Positions 47,069-56,915 of a stretch of 64,000 nucleotides of DNA are shown here, one piece after another (position 1 is the stretch's first letter; each line of letters opens with the position of its first letter). This stretch comes from Moraxella sp. (lineage in GTDB: Bacteria; Pseudomonadota; Gammaproteobacteria; Pseudomonadales; Moraxellaceae), in the NCBI GenBank assembly GCA_030528385.1, contig JAUMYZ010000003.1, forward strand, positions 145,892-209,891. Direction: 5' to 3'. The translations under genes and the position numbers were made by a program. The notes beneath the pieces are model-generated. The model saw only the letters and a program-made list of their open reading frames with translations, was not told the origin of the DNA and made no database searches.

Positions 47069-48823
47069 ATGACACAAGCCAACGAAAAAAACGACTTTAT
47101 CCGCACCATCATTCGTGAGGATTTAAACAGCGGTAAACACGATGGGGTGGTTACGCGTTTTCCGCCAGAGCCCAACGGCTTTTTGCACATTGGACATGTC
47201 AAATCCATTTGTCTGAATTTTGGCGTTGCCAGTGAGTTCGCTGGCGTGTGCAATTTGCGTTTTGATGATACCAATCCTTTGGCAGAAAAACAAGACTTTG
47301 TGGACAGTATCAAAGAAGACGTACGCTGGCTGGGCTTTGAATGGGCAGGCGAGGTGCGTTATGCTTCTGGCTATTTTGAGCAGTTGTATCGCTGGGCAAT
47401 TCAGCTGATTGAGCAAGGCGACGCTTATGTGGATTTGCAAACGCCCGAACAAATCCGTGAGCATCGTGGCGGTTTTGGCAAGCTCGCCATTGAGTCGCCC
47501 CAGCGAAATGCCAGTATTGATGAGAATTTGGCACGTTTTGCCGACATGAAAAACGGCAAATATGCCGAAGGCGAGGCGGTGCTAAGAGCCAAAATTGACA
47601 TGAATCACCCCAATATGAACATGCGCGATCCTGTGATTTATCGGGTCATGCACGCCAGTCATCATCAGACGGGCGACACTTGGTGTATTTATCCGATGTA
47701 TGACTACGCCCACCCCTTGTCTGACGCCATTGAGAACATTACCCATTCTTTGTGTACGCTAGAATTTGAAGACCACCGTCCATTTTATGATTGGGTGATT
47801 GAAAAAATCGGCTTTGACAATCCGCCATGTCAGTATGAGTTTAGTCGCCTAAATCTTGACCATGTTTTAACATCCAAACGCAAACTCAAGCGCTTGGTAG
47901 AAATGGGTGTGGTCTCTGGTTGGGATGACCCCAGAATGCCAACGGTTGCAGGTATGCGCAGACGCGGATACACGCCCGAAGGCTTGCGTGATTTTTGTGA
48001 GCGTGTGGGCGTCAGTAAAGCAGAAGGCGTGGTGGATTTTCGTCAGCTTGAATTTAGTGTGCGTGCTTCTTTAGAAAACACCGCCGCCCGCGGCATGGCG
48101 GTGCTTCGCCCCTTAAAAGTTAGCATCACCAACTTTGATGAAGCGGTGGCAAAGGCGGACAAGCTCAAAAAAGACAGCGTGCTGGCAGAGTTTAAAGACG
48201 ATGATAAAGGTGGAGCACTGTGGCTGACTCAGCCCAAACACCCAACGCTAGAGATGGGCAGTCGCCACATTCCCTTTACCAAGACCATTTATATTGATAA
48301 AAATGACTTTGAAATTGACCCACCTGCAGGCTATAAGCGCTTATCGCCTGCCAATCCTGAAATTCGTTTGCGTAACAGCTATGTGTTAAAGGTTGAAGAA
48401 TACAAACAAGATGACGCAGGCGATGTGGTGGAGCTGATAGCCACCATTGATGAAACCACGCTGGGCAATAACCCTGAAGGTCGTAAGGTCAAAGGCGTGA
48501 TTCATTGGGTGTCAGCCACGCATGGTGTGCCTGCCACAGTGCGTTTGTATGAACATTTATTGCTTGAAGACGATGAACTTGATGGTGCCCAAGGCGATGG
48601 CAATCAAGACAACGATGAGTTTTGGATTAGCCAGCACCTAAACCCCAATTCCATCACTGTGTGCCATGCGATGGTTGAACCCGATGTGGCAACAGCAGCG
48701 GCGGGTGAGCGTTTTCAGTTTGAACGGGAGAGCTATTTTGTGGCGGATATGATTGAGCACAGCTCAGATAATCCTGTGTTTAACCAAATTGTCAGCTTAA
48801 AAGACAGTTTTAAACCTGAGTAA
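47069..48823 (+). CDS. glnS: Glutaminyl-tRNA synthetase
   Basis: Class I aminoacyl-tRNA synthetase. HIGH motif in PPEPNGFLHIGHVKSI (near residue 40), the KMSKS counterpart as LTSKRKLKRLV, and the two-barrel anticodon-binding C-terminal half. 584 residues (E. coli 554). Reads from its own promoter. Confidence 0.97.
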   Translation: MTQANEKNDFIRTIIREDLNSGKHDGVVTRFPPEPNGFLHIGHVKSICLNFGVASEFAGVCNLRFDDTNPLAEKQDFVDSIKEDVRWLGFEWAGEVRYASGYFEQLYRWAIQLIEQGDAYVDLQTPEQIREHRGGFGKLAIESPQRNASIDENLARFADMKNGKYAEGEAVLRAKIDMNHPNMNMRDPVIYRVMHASHHQTGDTWCIYPMYDYAHPLSDAIENITHSLCTLEFEDHRPFYDWVIEKIGFDNPPCQYEFSRLNLDHVLTSKRKLKRLVEMGVVSGWDDPRMPTVAGMRRRGYTPEGLRDFCERVGVSKAEGVVDFRQLEFSVRASLENTAARGMAVLRPLKVSITNFDEAVAKADKLKKDSVLAEFKDDDKGGALWLTQPKHPTLEMGSRHIPFTKTIYIDKNDFEIDPPAGYKRLSPANPEIRLRNSYVLKVEEYKQDDAGDVVELIATIDETTLGNNPEGRKVKGVIHWVSATHGVPATVRLYEHLLLEDDELDGAQGDGNQDNDEFWISQHLNPNSITVCHAMVEPDVATAAAGERFQFERESYFVADMIEHSSDNPVFNQIVSLKDSFKPE

Positions 48824-48878
48824 GCGGGCGCAAGCCGCGTGGCGGTGATGGGCACTTGGTGATTTTTCTAAAATTTCC

Positions 48879-48907
48879 TTGAAATTGTTACCAATGTGCC
48901 TTATATT
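48879..48907 (+). promoter_or_regulatory. sodA promoter
   Basis: TTGAAA (48879-48884), 17 bases, TATATT (48902-48907). Partly overlapping CCAAT/ATTGG arms (near 48891-48909) could be an operator. AAGGA precedes the sodA ATG. Confidence 0.6.
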
Positions 48908-48959
48908 GGCAATGTAGGTCGTTTGGTCTGCATGTGTTAATTTTATTAAGGAATACAGT

Positions 48960-49574
48960 ATGTCATATACTTTGCCTGAGCTTGGCTACGCTTATGATGC
49001 CCTAGAGCCATATTTTGACAAAGAAACAATGGAAATCCACCACTCACGCCACCATCAAGCATATGTGAATAACGCCAATGGTTTATTAGAAGGCACAGAG
49101 TGGGCAGACAAGTCAGCCGAAGACGTTGTTGCCAACTTGGATAAACTGCCTGCCGACAAACAAACGGGTGTTCGTAACAATGCAGGTGGTGTTGTCAATC
49201 ACAACTTGTTTTGGACAATTTTAAAAACTGGCACCACACTTGGTGGTTCACTCAAAGCAGCCATTGAGCGTGATTTTGGTTCTGTTGACGCTTTTAAAGA
49301 GCAGTTTGAAAAAGCGGCAGCAACACGTTTTGGTTCGGGCTGGGCGTGGCTGGTTTTGGATGAAGGCAAGTTAAAAGTGGTTTCAACCGCCAACCAAGAC
49401 ACGCCATTGATGGGCGAAGCCGTTGCTGGTTGCCAAGGCTATCCTATCATCGCTTTGGATGTGTGGGAGCATGCTTATTATTTGAAATATCAAAATAAGC
49501 GCCCAGATTACATCAAGGCGTTTTGGCACGTGGTCAACTGGGATGAAGCCCAAAAGCGTTTTGACAATGCGTAA
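48960..49574 (+). CDS. sodA: Manganese superoxide dismutase
   Basis: 204 residues. Metal ligands: His in [10 protein letters not shown], His in [10 protein letters not shown], and Asp/His in [14 protein letters not shown]. The NNAGG near 76-80 and [14 protein letters not shown] (Gln as in MnSOD) indicate the Mn type rather than the Fe type, which has a different Gln/Ala arrangement. Specificity could still be cambialistic. No neighbours share the function; strong terminator follows. Confidence 0.9.
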   Translation: MSYTLPELGYAYDALEPYFDKETMEIHHSRHHQAYVNNANGLLEGTEWADKSAEDVVANLDKLPADKQTGVRNNAGGVVNHNLFWTILKTGTTLGGSLKAAIERDFGSVDAFKEQFEKAAATRFGSGWAWLVLDEGKLKVVSTANQDTPLMGEAVAGCQGYPIIALDVWEHAYYLKYQNKRPDYIKAFWHVVNWDEAQKRFDNA

Positions 49575-49601
49575 CTTTCAGTAAGCAACTTTTACAATGA
49601 C

Positions 49602-49632
49602 AAGCGAACCTTGGATTGGGTTCGCTTTTTTG
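49602..49632 (+). terminator. sodA terminator
   Basis: AAGCGAACC-TTGGATTG-GGTTCGCTT, then TTTT. Confidence 0.9.
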
Positions 49633-49692
49633 GGCTTGTGCACAAATAAATAAGCCACATCGCTGTGGCTATTATGGGCGCAGGGTCTTTGG

Positions 49693-50295
49693 CTATGGCG
49701 CGCTGATACGCTCAATGCTTACGTTGCCCGTGCCTTTTTGGGTAATGCCAATGGCTTTGGCAGCGCCATAAGACAAATCCAACACACGATTGCCATGAAA
49801 CGGTCCACGGTCATTGACTTTGACAACAACAGATTTGCCGTTATCTTTGTTGGTTACCCTGATGTAGCAGTTCATTGGCAAAGTGCGATGGGCGGCAGTT
49901 AAGCCATTCATGTCAAAAGTCTCACCGCTGGCAGTTTTGCGTCCGTGAAACTGACGACCATACCACGACGCAATGCCATTTTGTTTGAATTTGCTGACCG
50001 TGTTTGAAGCAACGGCGGTGAGCTGACCCAACACATGAGTGTCTTTGCTGTCGGTGATGTTCACTTTGGGTTGGCTGACCAATGCGCTGTTCAGTGCAAG
50101 TGATGCAGGCTGGCGCGCACTTTTGATAAGGCTTGAAGAATTGCTGTGTTGGTGGGTAAGCTCGTTGATGACTTTGTCAATGTCGGTGCCAGAGCCAGTT
50201 GGAGTGGACTCAGTTGCATGCGCACCAAGTTGGCAACTGACACCAAATAACACACTTGCCAAGGCAAATGTTCGTGGGTTATACAAGTTTTTCAT
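49693..50295 (-). CDS. rlpA: RlpA-family septal protein
   Basis: Exported double-psi beta-barrel protein; RlpA cleaves naked glycan strands at division septa in Pseudomonas. Signal-like N terminus (about 1-26), a low-complexity stretch, and the barrel with ASWYGRQFHGRKTASGETFD, AHRTLPMNCYIRV, KVNDRGPFHGNRVLDLS. It lacks the SPOR domain common in RlpA, and residues 30-100 have no recognised fold. 200 residues. Near rodA, with the same transcription direction. Confidence 0.88.
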   Translation of the reverse strand: MKNLYNPRTFALASVLFGVSCQLGAHATESTPTGSGTDIDKVINELTHQHSNSSSLIKSARQPASLALNSALVSQPKVNITDSKDTHVLGQLTAVASNTVSKFKQNGIASWYGRQFHGRKTASGETFDMNGLTAAHRTLPMNCYIRVTNKDNGKSVVVKVNDRGPFHGNRVLDLSYGAAKAIGITQKGTGNVSIERISAP

Positions 50296-50410
50296 GGTTG
50301 ATTACCTCTTAGTTTATTTTAACGCAGACAAAATCACGCGTTAACGCTCGATGCCTAAGCTGACCTGTTTATTTATTAAACAAGTTGTCCATGTACTAAT
50401 AATGGGCTTA

Positions 50411-50439
50411 TTTATACCAAAAACAAGGTCAAAAGACAA
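50411..50439 (-). promoter_or_regulatory. rlpA promoter
   Basis: Minus strand TTGTCT (50434-50439), 17 bases, TATAAA (50411-50416) with TGG before it; about 115 bases before rlpA. Confidence 0.5.
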
Positions 50440-50507
50440 CAGCCAATCCCGCCAAATGGGGATATTTTTGAGCAAATGGCTTTTATTATAAAAAATTGTT
50501 TATTATT

Positions 50508-50540
50508 ATCCTTATAAGTATAGCTTGTATTTATAAGGAT
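50508..50540 (-). terminator. Inverted repeat after rodA, possible terminator
   Basis: Ten-base arms ATCCTTATAA (50508-50517) and TTATAAGGAT (50531-50540), 13-base loop. Read on the minus strand it is followed by AATAATAAACAATTTTTT. AU-rich, so terminator strength is uncertain. The rest of the 50296-50626 gap shows only the rlpA promoter and a TATAAT without -35 (50558-50563). Confidence 0.45.
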
Positions 50541-50626
50541 ATGTGCAAATTTGCCCATTATAGAACATTTGATGTGTCAGTCCTGTGGTGTGCTTGTGTG
50601 TTTTTTGCCCGTTGTTCATGGCTTGG

Positions 50627-51778
50627 TTAGTATGTGTTACTTTGTTGGTGGGTGTGAATGCTGGTTAAGAGTCCAAATCCTGCCATCAGCGTGATGATGG
50701 CTGTACCACCATAACTGATGAATGGTAGTGGTACGCCGACCACAGGCAAAATACCGCCCACCATGCCCATGTTGACGAAGATATAAACAAAAAATGACAT
50801 GGCAAGCGCGCCAGCAAGTAAGCGACAATAAATGTCAGGATTTACAAAAGCAATATAAAACGAACGCATCAGCAAGCAAACATATAAAAAAAGTAACAAT
50901 AATACACCTGCCAGACCGAATTCTTCACTGAAGGCGGCGATGATAAAGTCGGTGTGTCCTTCGGGTAAAAAATGTAGGTGTGATTGTGTGCCTTCTAAGT
51001 AGCCTTTACCAGTCAAGCCGCCTGAACCGATGGCAGTTTGTGATTGAATGATGTTCCAGCCCTTGCCCAAGGCGTCTGATTCAGGGTCAAATAAAGTGAT
51101 GACGCGGGTTTTTTGGTAGTCGTGCATCAAAAAATTCCACATTATCCACAAAAAAGGAATGGACAGGGCAAACGCGCCACCAATAATCCACCAAGGCAAT
51201 CCTGCCAAAAACAACACAAACAGTCCACTGGCTGCCACCAAAATGGACGTGCCCAAATCTGGTTCTATGGCGATAAGCAAGGTGGGAACGGCAACGATGG
51301 TTAGGGTGATGATGATGGTGATGATGTTGGGCGGCAGTTCTCGTTTGGACAAAAACCACGCGCACATCATCGGCATGCCCAGTTTCATGAATTCAGAAGG
51401 TTGCACGCTGCCAAAACCTGGAATGTTAATCCAGCGCTGGGCACCCATGCGCGTTTCGCCGATGACTTCAACCAACACCAGCGATATCAGACCCAAAATA
51501 TAAAAAATTGGTGTTAAGGTGCGATAAAAATTGGGTGGAATTTGTGCCATGATGCCCATGATAAAAAAAGCAATGCCGTAGCTGATGATTTGGCGAATCA
51601 CCATAGACATGTCTTGGGTAGAAGCGCTGTATAACACCGTCAAACCAATAAAACAAATACTTAGCAGCAACAAAGCCAGCCAAGGGTCAATGTGTATGCG
51701 TTGCCATAGAGTGGGCTCAAGGTCTCTGCCAACAAAATGGTGGCTGTGGCGAGAGAAGCGGTATTGTGGATTGTTCAT
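50627..51778 (-). CDS. rodA: Rod-shape glycosyltransferase RodA
   Basis: SEDS-family peptidoglycan polymerase paired with PBP2. About ten helices in 383 residues; signature stretches RWINIPGFGSVQPSEFMKL, IAIEPDLGTS and LPFISYGGTAIITLMAGFG. No mrdA (PBP2) next to it. It faces away from the M15 peptidase gene. RodA rather than FtsW is favoured by the absence of division-cluster neighbours and the VQPSEFMKLG pattern. Confidence 0.92.
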   Translation of the reverse strand: MNNPQYRFSRHSHHFVGRDLEPTLWQRIHIDPWLALLLLSICFIGLTVLYSASTQDMSMVIRQIISYGIAFFIMGIMAQIPPNFYRTLTPIFYILGLISLVLVEVIGETRMGAQRWINIPGFGSVQPSEFMKLGMPMMCAWFLSKRELPPNIITIIITLTIVAVPTLLIAIEPDLGTSILVAASGLFVLFLAGLPWWIIGGAFALSIPFLWIMWNFLMHDYQKTRVITLFDPESDALGKGWNIIQSQTAIGSGGLTGKGYLEGTQSHLHFLPEGHTDFIIAAFSEEFGLAGVLLLLFLYVCLLMRSFYIAFVNPDIYCRLLAGALAMSFFVYIFVNMGMVGGILPVVGVPLPFISYGGTAIITLMAGFGLLTSIHTHQQSNTY

Positions 51779-51865
51779 AAGGCGGCTGTGGGTGGGTGTG
51801 ATGTAAGGACTATTGTGTTACAATATAACAAAATGTATCAATTAAGACAGATATTTTAATCTATG

Positions 51866-51893
51866 TTGTTGCATTTTGGTAGTATACTATAAC
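51866..51893 (+). promoter_or_regulatory. Promoter candidate of the M15 peptidase gene
   Basis: TTGTTG (51866-51871), 16 bases, TATAAC (51888-51893); another -10-like TATACT overlaps. Confidence 0.35.
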
Positions 51894-51939
51894 TGGTGAA
51901 ACGGTGAAAAACAAACAAATTGGTTTTTTGGAGACGAGC

Positions 51940-52767
51940 GTGTCAAAATTTCAACAATTTGCCATCATAATGTCCATCTTGTCATCGTCTGCGTATTGTT
52001 TGAGTGCGCAAGCGGGGCTGTTTTCTTGGATATTTGGCGAAAAAGACAACCAAAAACAAGCAAAGGCGGTGGTCATCTCTGAACAAAAACACATCATTAT
52101 CCACGGCGAACAAAGCGCAGACGATGAGCATAACCACAGTCATGATTTGCCAAGACAGGTTGGTACACAAGCGGACTATCAGCTTTGGCTCAACCAAAGT
52201 ACTTATAATCGCCAAAGTGCCACCGATTATCAAAACTTTTTGGTGAGCCAGCTTGGTAAAGACAACGTGCCACCAATGTACGAGCTTTTGACCACCGCGC
52301 GTTCTTGGCAAGAGTGTGGTTATGAGCCTTATCAAGTGCCGCCCAGCCACTTGTGGAGTCAAATGATACCCACTGTGCGTTTGTATAATGAATTAAGAGC
52401 CAAAAACATTTTGCCCCCACAAACGCAAATCCGCTCGGTGTATCGCAGCCCTGAGCTCAATCGTTGTGCAGGCGGTGCAGCAGGCAGCAAACACATGACC
52501 AATGGCGCGATGGACATTTGGATACCTGATTATGAAGTGAACAGTTGGCAGTTTTATCAGTTGCAAGACAAATTGTGTCAGTTTTGGATTGACAGTGGCA
52601 AAGCGCATGAATTTGGGCTTGGACTGTACAGCACGGGCGCAATACACCTAGACACACAAGGTTATCGCAAATGGGGTGGGCAGTTTTCTAGGACAAATTC
52701 GCCTTGTCGCTACATTGTGCCCAAGCCCGAGACCTTGTATATAGATGGCTATGGTTGGGCAAACTAG
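51940..52767 (+). CDS. M15-type D-Ala-D-Ala carboxypeptidase/dipeptidase, exported
   Basis: About 275 residues. Signal peptide (MSKFQQFAIIMSILSSSAYC then SAQA) and a His/Asp-rich spacer. The zinc site is SKHMTNGAMDIW (His and Asp) near 205 with a later HLD in TGAIHLDTQGYRKWG, as in the M15_3 group. Likely a periplasmic peptidoglycan peptidase. GTG 51940 with GGAG six bases upstream was preferred to GTG 51904, which lacks one. Confidence 0.8.
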   Translation: MSKFQQFAIIMSILSSSAYCLSAQAGLFSWIFGEKDNQKQAKAVVISEQKHIIIHGEQSADDEHNHSHDLPRQVGTQADYQLWLNQSTYNRQSATDYQNFLVSQLGKDNVPPMYELLTTARSWQECGYEPYQVPPSHLWSQMIPTVRLYNELRAKNILPPQTQIRSVYRSPELNRCAGGAAGSKHMTNGAMDIWIPDYEVNSWQFYQLQDKLCQFWIDSGKAHEFGLGLYSTGAIHLDTQGYRKWGGQFSRTNSPCRYIVPKPETLYIDGYGWAN

Positions 52768-52768
52768 G

Positions 52769-54607
52769 TTAATCCATTGAGCCCAAAAAGCCGCCAGACT
52801 GTCTTGCCCACAGTTTGGCATAAATGCCGTCTTTGGCAAGCAATTCTTGGTGGCTGCCCATTTCAACGATTTGACCTTTGTCCATCACAATGAGCTTATC
52901 AAGACTGGCAATGGTGGATAAGCGGTGCGCGATGGCAATGACGGTTTTGCCTGCCATCATGGTGTCTAGGCTTTGGGTGATGGCGTATTCTACTTCGCTG
53001 TCTAGGGCAGATGTGGCTTCATCAAGCAACAAAATGGGGGCGTTTTTTAGCATCACTCGGGCGATGGCAATGCGTTGGCGTTGCCCCCCAGAGAGCTTCA
53101 CCCCGCGTTCGCCCACTTCGGTGTCCAGCCCTGTGTTGCCAAATTTGTCTTGTAATTGTGTGATAAATTCCCATGCGTGGGCGGCTTTGGCAGCGACAAT
53201 GATTTCTTCGTCAGTGGCGTCAGGTTTGCCGTAGGCGATGTTTTCACGCACCGTGCGATGTAATAGGGCGGTGTCTTGGGTTACCATGCCGATTTGCTCA
53301 CGCAGTGAGTTTTGGCTAACTTGGCTGATATCTTGGTCGTCAATGCTGATTTTGCCGCCATGCACGTCATAAAAACGCAGCAACAAATTGACCAAACTGG
53401 ATTTGCCCGCCCCGCTTTTACCCACCAAACCGACTTTTTCGCCTGCCTTGATGTGCAGATTAAACTGCCTAAACAAGGGTTGTTTGTCTTGTCCATAATG
53501 AAAATCCACTTGCTTAAACACGATGTCGCCTGAGTGCACTACTAACTTGCTTGCTTCTTTGACGTCTGTGATGGCATGGGGTGTGGTGAGTGTTTTCATG
53601 CCGTCTTGGACAGTGCCGATATGTTCAAACAAACTTGCCATCTCCCACATTATCCACTGTATCATGCCCTTAAGACGCAGCGCAATGCCACTTGCCACCG
53701 CAATTGCGCCAGCACCGACACTGCCCATTGCCCATAAATACACACCGATGGCGGTGCTGCCAACAATCATCACCAAAGAGAGCGTCTCGGTGGTTGTGCC
53801 AAGAATGGAAACCCAGCGCATTTGGGCGTGCACTGTGTTCATGAACGATTGCATGGCAGATTTGGCGTATTGCAGTTCGCGCTTGGAATGGCTAAAGAGT
53901 TTGACGGCGCTGATGTTGGCATAAGCGTCCGTGATACGCCCCGTCATCAGCGCGCGCGCGTCCGCTTGGTCGCTGGCTGTTTTGCGCAGGCGTGGCAAAA
54001 AGAACTTCATAATCAGCACAACGCTTGCCAGCCAGCCCAAAAACGGCACAAACAGCCAAAAATCCAAACTCAGCAAAACCACTCCGCTGGTTGTCAGATA
54101 AGCCAGCACAAATGACACCATTTTGGCAAAGGTCATGATGGTATCACGCACCGCAAGCGCGGTTTGCATGACTTTGGCAGCAACGCGCCCTGAAAACTCG
54201 TCGTGATAAAACTGCATGGATTGTCCAAGCATGTGTTTGTGAAACCACCAGCGCAGGCGCATGGGCAGCACCCCTTGCAGGCTTTGAAAACTGATTAAAT
54301 TGGCAACAAATTCTGCCAGTATCGCCAGCACACACAGCCCAAGCATCAGCGTGAGTTGTTGGGATTTGTTTTGCCAAAGTGTTTGGGGATTATAAAGCGT
54401 GAGCCAATCTATCACATCACCCACCCACGCAAACAGCAGTGAGCTAAATATCCCCAGCAGCAGCGACAAAACGATGTTTAGCACAATCCAAATTCTGGCG
54501 CCTTTGGTGCAAGCCCACAAGAAAGCAAACAGTCCGTCTTTTGTGGCGGGCAAATCGGTGTCAGGATAGGGGTCAAGGCGTTGTTCAAAATAGCGAAATA
54601 ATGACAT
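52769..54607 (-). CDS. ABC exporter (membrane and ATPase domains fused)
   Basis: 612 residues: six helices, then an ATPase with GKSGAGKSS, LSGGQRQR and LLLDEATSALD, and the switch His in AIAHRL. Homodimeric exporter of the multidrug/lipid type; close to YddA/uncharacterised proteobacterial exporters rather than MsbA, as the start lacks MsbA features. Substrate unknown. The C terminus converges on the M15 peptidase gene with a single base between them. Confidence 0.88.
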   Translation of the reverse strand: MSLFRYFEQRLDPYPDTDLPATKDGLFAFLWACTKGARIWIVLNIVLSLLLGIFSSLLFAWVGDVIDWLTLYNPQTLWQNKSQQLTLMLGLCVLAILAEFVANLISFQSLQGVLPMRLRWWFHKHMLGQSMQFYHDEFSGRVAAKVMQTALAVRDTIMTFAKMVSFVLAYLTTSGVVLLSLDFWLFVPFLGWLASVVLIMKFFLPRLRKTASDQADARALMTGRITDAYANISAVKLFSHSKRELQYAKSAMQSFMNTVHAQMRWVSILGTTTETLSLVMIVGSTAIGVYLWAMGSVGAGAIAVASGIALRLKGMIQWIMWEMASLFEHIGTVQDGMKTLTTPHAITDVKEASKLVVHSGDIVFKQVDFHYGQDKQPLFRQFNLHIKAGEKVGLVGKSGAGKSSLVNLLLRFYDVHGGKISIDDQDISQVSQNSLREQIGMVTQDTALLHRTVRENIAYGKPDATDEEIIVAAKAAHAWEFITQLQDKFGNTGLDTEVGERGVKLSGGQRQRIAIARVMLKNAPILLLDEATSALDSEVEYAITQSLDTMMAGKTVIAIAHRLSTIASLDKLIVMDKGQIVEMGSHQELLAKDGIYAKLWARQSGGFLGSMD

Positions 54608-54658
54608 GGTGTGTACGAATAATCATAAAACAAGTATTATAACAGGTTTGTTGGCATT

Positions 54659-55843
54659 TTATTGTTGGACGTGCTTTTTGTTGTGCATCAATACTTGTAC
54701 AATTACGAGCGCCAGTATTTGTACCGCGACAATCACAAGCACCGTGTATGTCCATTTGCCATTGGCATAAGCCAGTGCACACAGCCAAGCTCCGATACTG
54801 CCGCCGCCATAATAACTCAAATAATACAAGCCAGAAGCCAACGAACGACCCTGCTGGACGTGGCTGGCGATGTAGCTGATGGTGGCAGATTGGGTAATGA
54901 ATACCCCCGATGACATGATGGCAAGCCCCATGATAATCAGCCACAAAGGCGTACTTAAGGTCAAACACAGTCCAAACATTGATGTGCCAATTGCCCCAAT
55001 CATGGTGGCAGTCATGCCAAAACGGGCAATAACTTTGGCAGACAATGGCGTAATCACCATGCCAATCAGATACACCGCAAAGATATTGGCAAGTTGGGCA
55101 CTGCCAAGCTGATAGGGTTTGTCAGCAAGGTGCAAATTAATAAGGGTAAAACAGCCCACCAAAGAAAACAACACACAACCACCAAGCGCACAAGCGCTGA
55201 GCACAAAGCGGTTTTTGCTGTGCTGTCTGAGCAGCGCCAAAGCGTGGCTTAAATTGGGGTTTTTGGTAAAATGTGCCGAAGGGGGTAAAAATTTGCTCAC
55301 CCACCACATGCCAATCAAGGTCATCAGTGCCATTGCCACATAGCCCCAACGCCAGCCGATAAAATGGTGCAAATACCCCGCCAAAAAGCGACCACTAAAC
55401 CCCCCAAACACCGTGCCTGCCACATATAAGCTCATCATTGTGGTCAGATGGTTGCGGTATTCTTCGCCAATATAAGCAATCAAAACCACGCTAATGCCAG
55501 GTATGCTAAGTCCTTGCAAAAAACGCCACAAACTCAAACTCTCAGCAGAACTGCTCATGCCAATCATGGCGGTTGGCAAACTAAGCAAGAGCAACGAACC
55601 AACAATCAAAGGCTTGCGCCCAAAGGCGTCAGAGAGCATGCCCATAAAAGGCGACATCACAGCAATTGCCAGCACGGTTGCGCCAACCGCCACGCCAATT
55701 TGTACTTCGCTGGCTTGCAGTGCTTGCATTAGGTCGGGTAAAATTGCTTGTATTGAATAGACTTGCAAAAAGGCAAAAAACCCAATCATGGCGATGGTCA
55801 ATTTTTCACCTATGGTGGGCGGGTGTTGCTGATTTGTGCTCAT
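54659..55843 (-). CDS. MFS transporter, YnfM-like
   Basis: 394 residues, twelve helices. MFS motif GMLSDAFGRKPLI between helices 2 and 3, with PTIGEKLTIAMIGFFAFLQ at the start. Similar to the YnfM/arabinose-efflux group. Divergent from the LysR gene 197 bases away, a classic regulator-target pair, so the pump is likely controlled by it. Substrate unknown. Confidence 0.88.
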   Translation of the reverse strand: MSTNQQHPPTIGEKLTIAMIGFFAFLQVYSIQAILPDLMQALQASEVQIGVAVGATVLAIAVMSPFMGMLSDAFGRKPLIVGSLLLLSLPTAMIGMSSSAESLSLWRFLQGLSIPGISVVLIAYIGEEYRNHLTTMMSLYVAGTVFGGFSGRFLAGYLHHFIGWRWGYVAMALMTLIGMWWVSKFLPPSAHFTKNPNLSHALALLRQHSKNRFVLSACALGGCVLFSLVGCFTLINLHLADKPYQLGSAQLANIFAVYLIGMVITPLSAKVIARFGMTATMIGAIGTSMFGLCLTLSTPLWLIIMGLAIMSSGVFITQSATISYIASHVQQGRSLASGLYYLSYYGGGSIGAWLCALAYANGKWTYTVLVIVAVQILALVIVQVLMHNKKHVQQ

Positions 55844-55973
55844 AAATTCAGGGGCGTTTGGTGATTGTTTGCAATATTGTAACAGTAATTTACCATTTTG
55901 TGCAAAATAGCAAATATTCTATACGTAATCATCAATAAAAGTTTGATAAAATGGGTGTGCCTTTGTTTTAGGT

Positions 55974-56013
55974 TTGTCAATATTGACAAGATAACAAAAA
56001 TGCGTGATACAAT
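55974..56013 (+). promoter_or_regulatory. LysR operator palindrome and promoter
   Basis: Perfect 16-base palindrome TTGTCAATATTGACAA (55974-55989) overlapping a TTGACA -35 (55983-55988), with TACAAT -10 at 56008-56013 (19-base spacer). It contains a T-n11-A core typical of LysR sites, in the gap between the MFS and LysR genes. Confidence 0.55.
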
Positions 56014-56040
56014 AAAAAACAGTCAAAATGTGGGTGCAAG

Positions 56041-56910
56041 ATGAATACAACCAATTTATCAACATTTATTACGGTCATGCAAACAAAAAGTATTTCTGGA
56101 GCGGCGGAGAAGCTGTTTATTACCCAACCGGCGGTGAGCAAGCGCATCAAAAGTCTGGAGACAGAATTTGATGTGCGTTTATTTGACACTGTCGGTCGCA
56201 GTATTACCCCCACCAGCGCTGCCCATGATTTATTGCCCTATGCCAAAAAATGGCTAGAAGATTACGAGTCGTGTAAGGCAAGTTTGATGCATGCCAAAGA
56301 AGTTGCCACAGGAAAGCTGGTCATTGGTACCAGCCATCATATTGGTTTGCACCATTTGCCTTCGGTTTTAAAGCAGTTTATACAAAATTATCCTGCAGTA
56401 CAAGTAGAAGTCAAGTTTATGGACAGCGAAACCGCCCATAAAGCGGTGCTAGAAGGTGAGATATCGTTGGCATTTTTAACTTTGCCACCCACTTTTGACA
56501 GGCGTTTGCACTATCACACCTTGTGGTCTGACCCCTTGTATTTTGTAACGGGCGTACTAAGCCCACTGGCTCAAGAATCTGGCGTTACCTTACTGAAGTT
56601 GGCGCGTTATCCAGCAATATTGCCCGCCATCAACACCTTTACCAGCCAAATTACCTTGGCGGAGTTTGGCAAACACAACTTACGCCCTTATGCCACCATG
56701 AGCACCAACCCTTTGGAGTCTATCCGTATGCTGGTGTCGGTGGGGCTTGGCTGGTCGGTTCTGCCCCAAACGCTCATCAACCAAGACTTGGTTAAAATTG
56801 ACATGAAAGAAAACATTGAACTGCAACGCCACTTGGGATTGGTGGTCAACCCAAGTTTGACGCGTTCATCAAGCACGCAGGCATTTTTGGACGCGTTGGC
56901 GATTGCGTGA
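56041..56910 (+). CDS. LysR-family transcriptional regulator
   Basis: 289 residues. N-terminal winged helix (TFITVMQTKSISGAAEKL, ITQPAVSKRIKSLE) and effector-binding domain with GKLVIGTSHHIGLHHLP. Effector unknown. Probably controls the divergent MFS gene and itself through the palindrome upstream. Confidence 0.9.
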   Translation: MNTTNLSTFITVMQTKSISGAAEKLFITQPAVSKRIKSLETEFDVRLFDTVGRSITPTSAAHDLLPYAKKWLEDYESCKASLMHAKEVATGKLVIGTSHHIGLHHLPSVLKQFIQNYPAVQVEVKFMDSETAHKAVLEGEISLAFLTLPPTFDRRLHYHTLWSDPLYFVTGVLSPLAQESGVTLLKLARYPAILPAINTFTSQITLAEFGKHNLRPYATMSTNPLESIRMLVSVGLGWSVLPQTLINQDLVKIDMKENIELQRHLGLVVNPSLTRSSSTQAFLDALAIA

Positions 56911-56915
56911 TTTGG

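Noticed and set aside
48824..48860. GC-rich hairpin after glnS as a terminator
   Set aside because: GCGG/CCGC arms are short and no T run follows.
48960..49574. Iron-type superoxide dismutase
   Set aside because: Gly-Gly and [11 protein letters not shown] positions follow the manganese type.
50627..51778. FtsW instead of RodA
   Set aside because: No division-cluster neighbours, and the sequence pattern matches RodA better.
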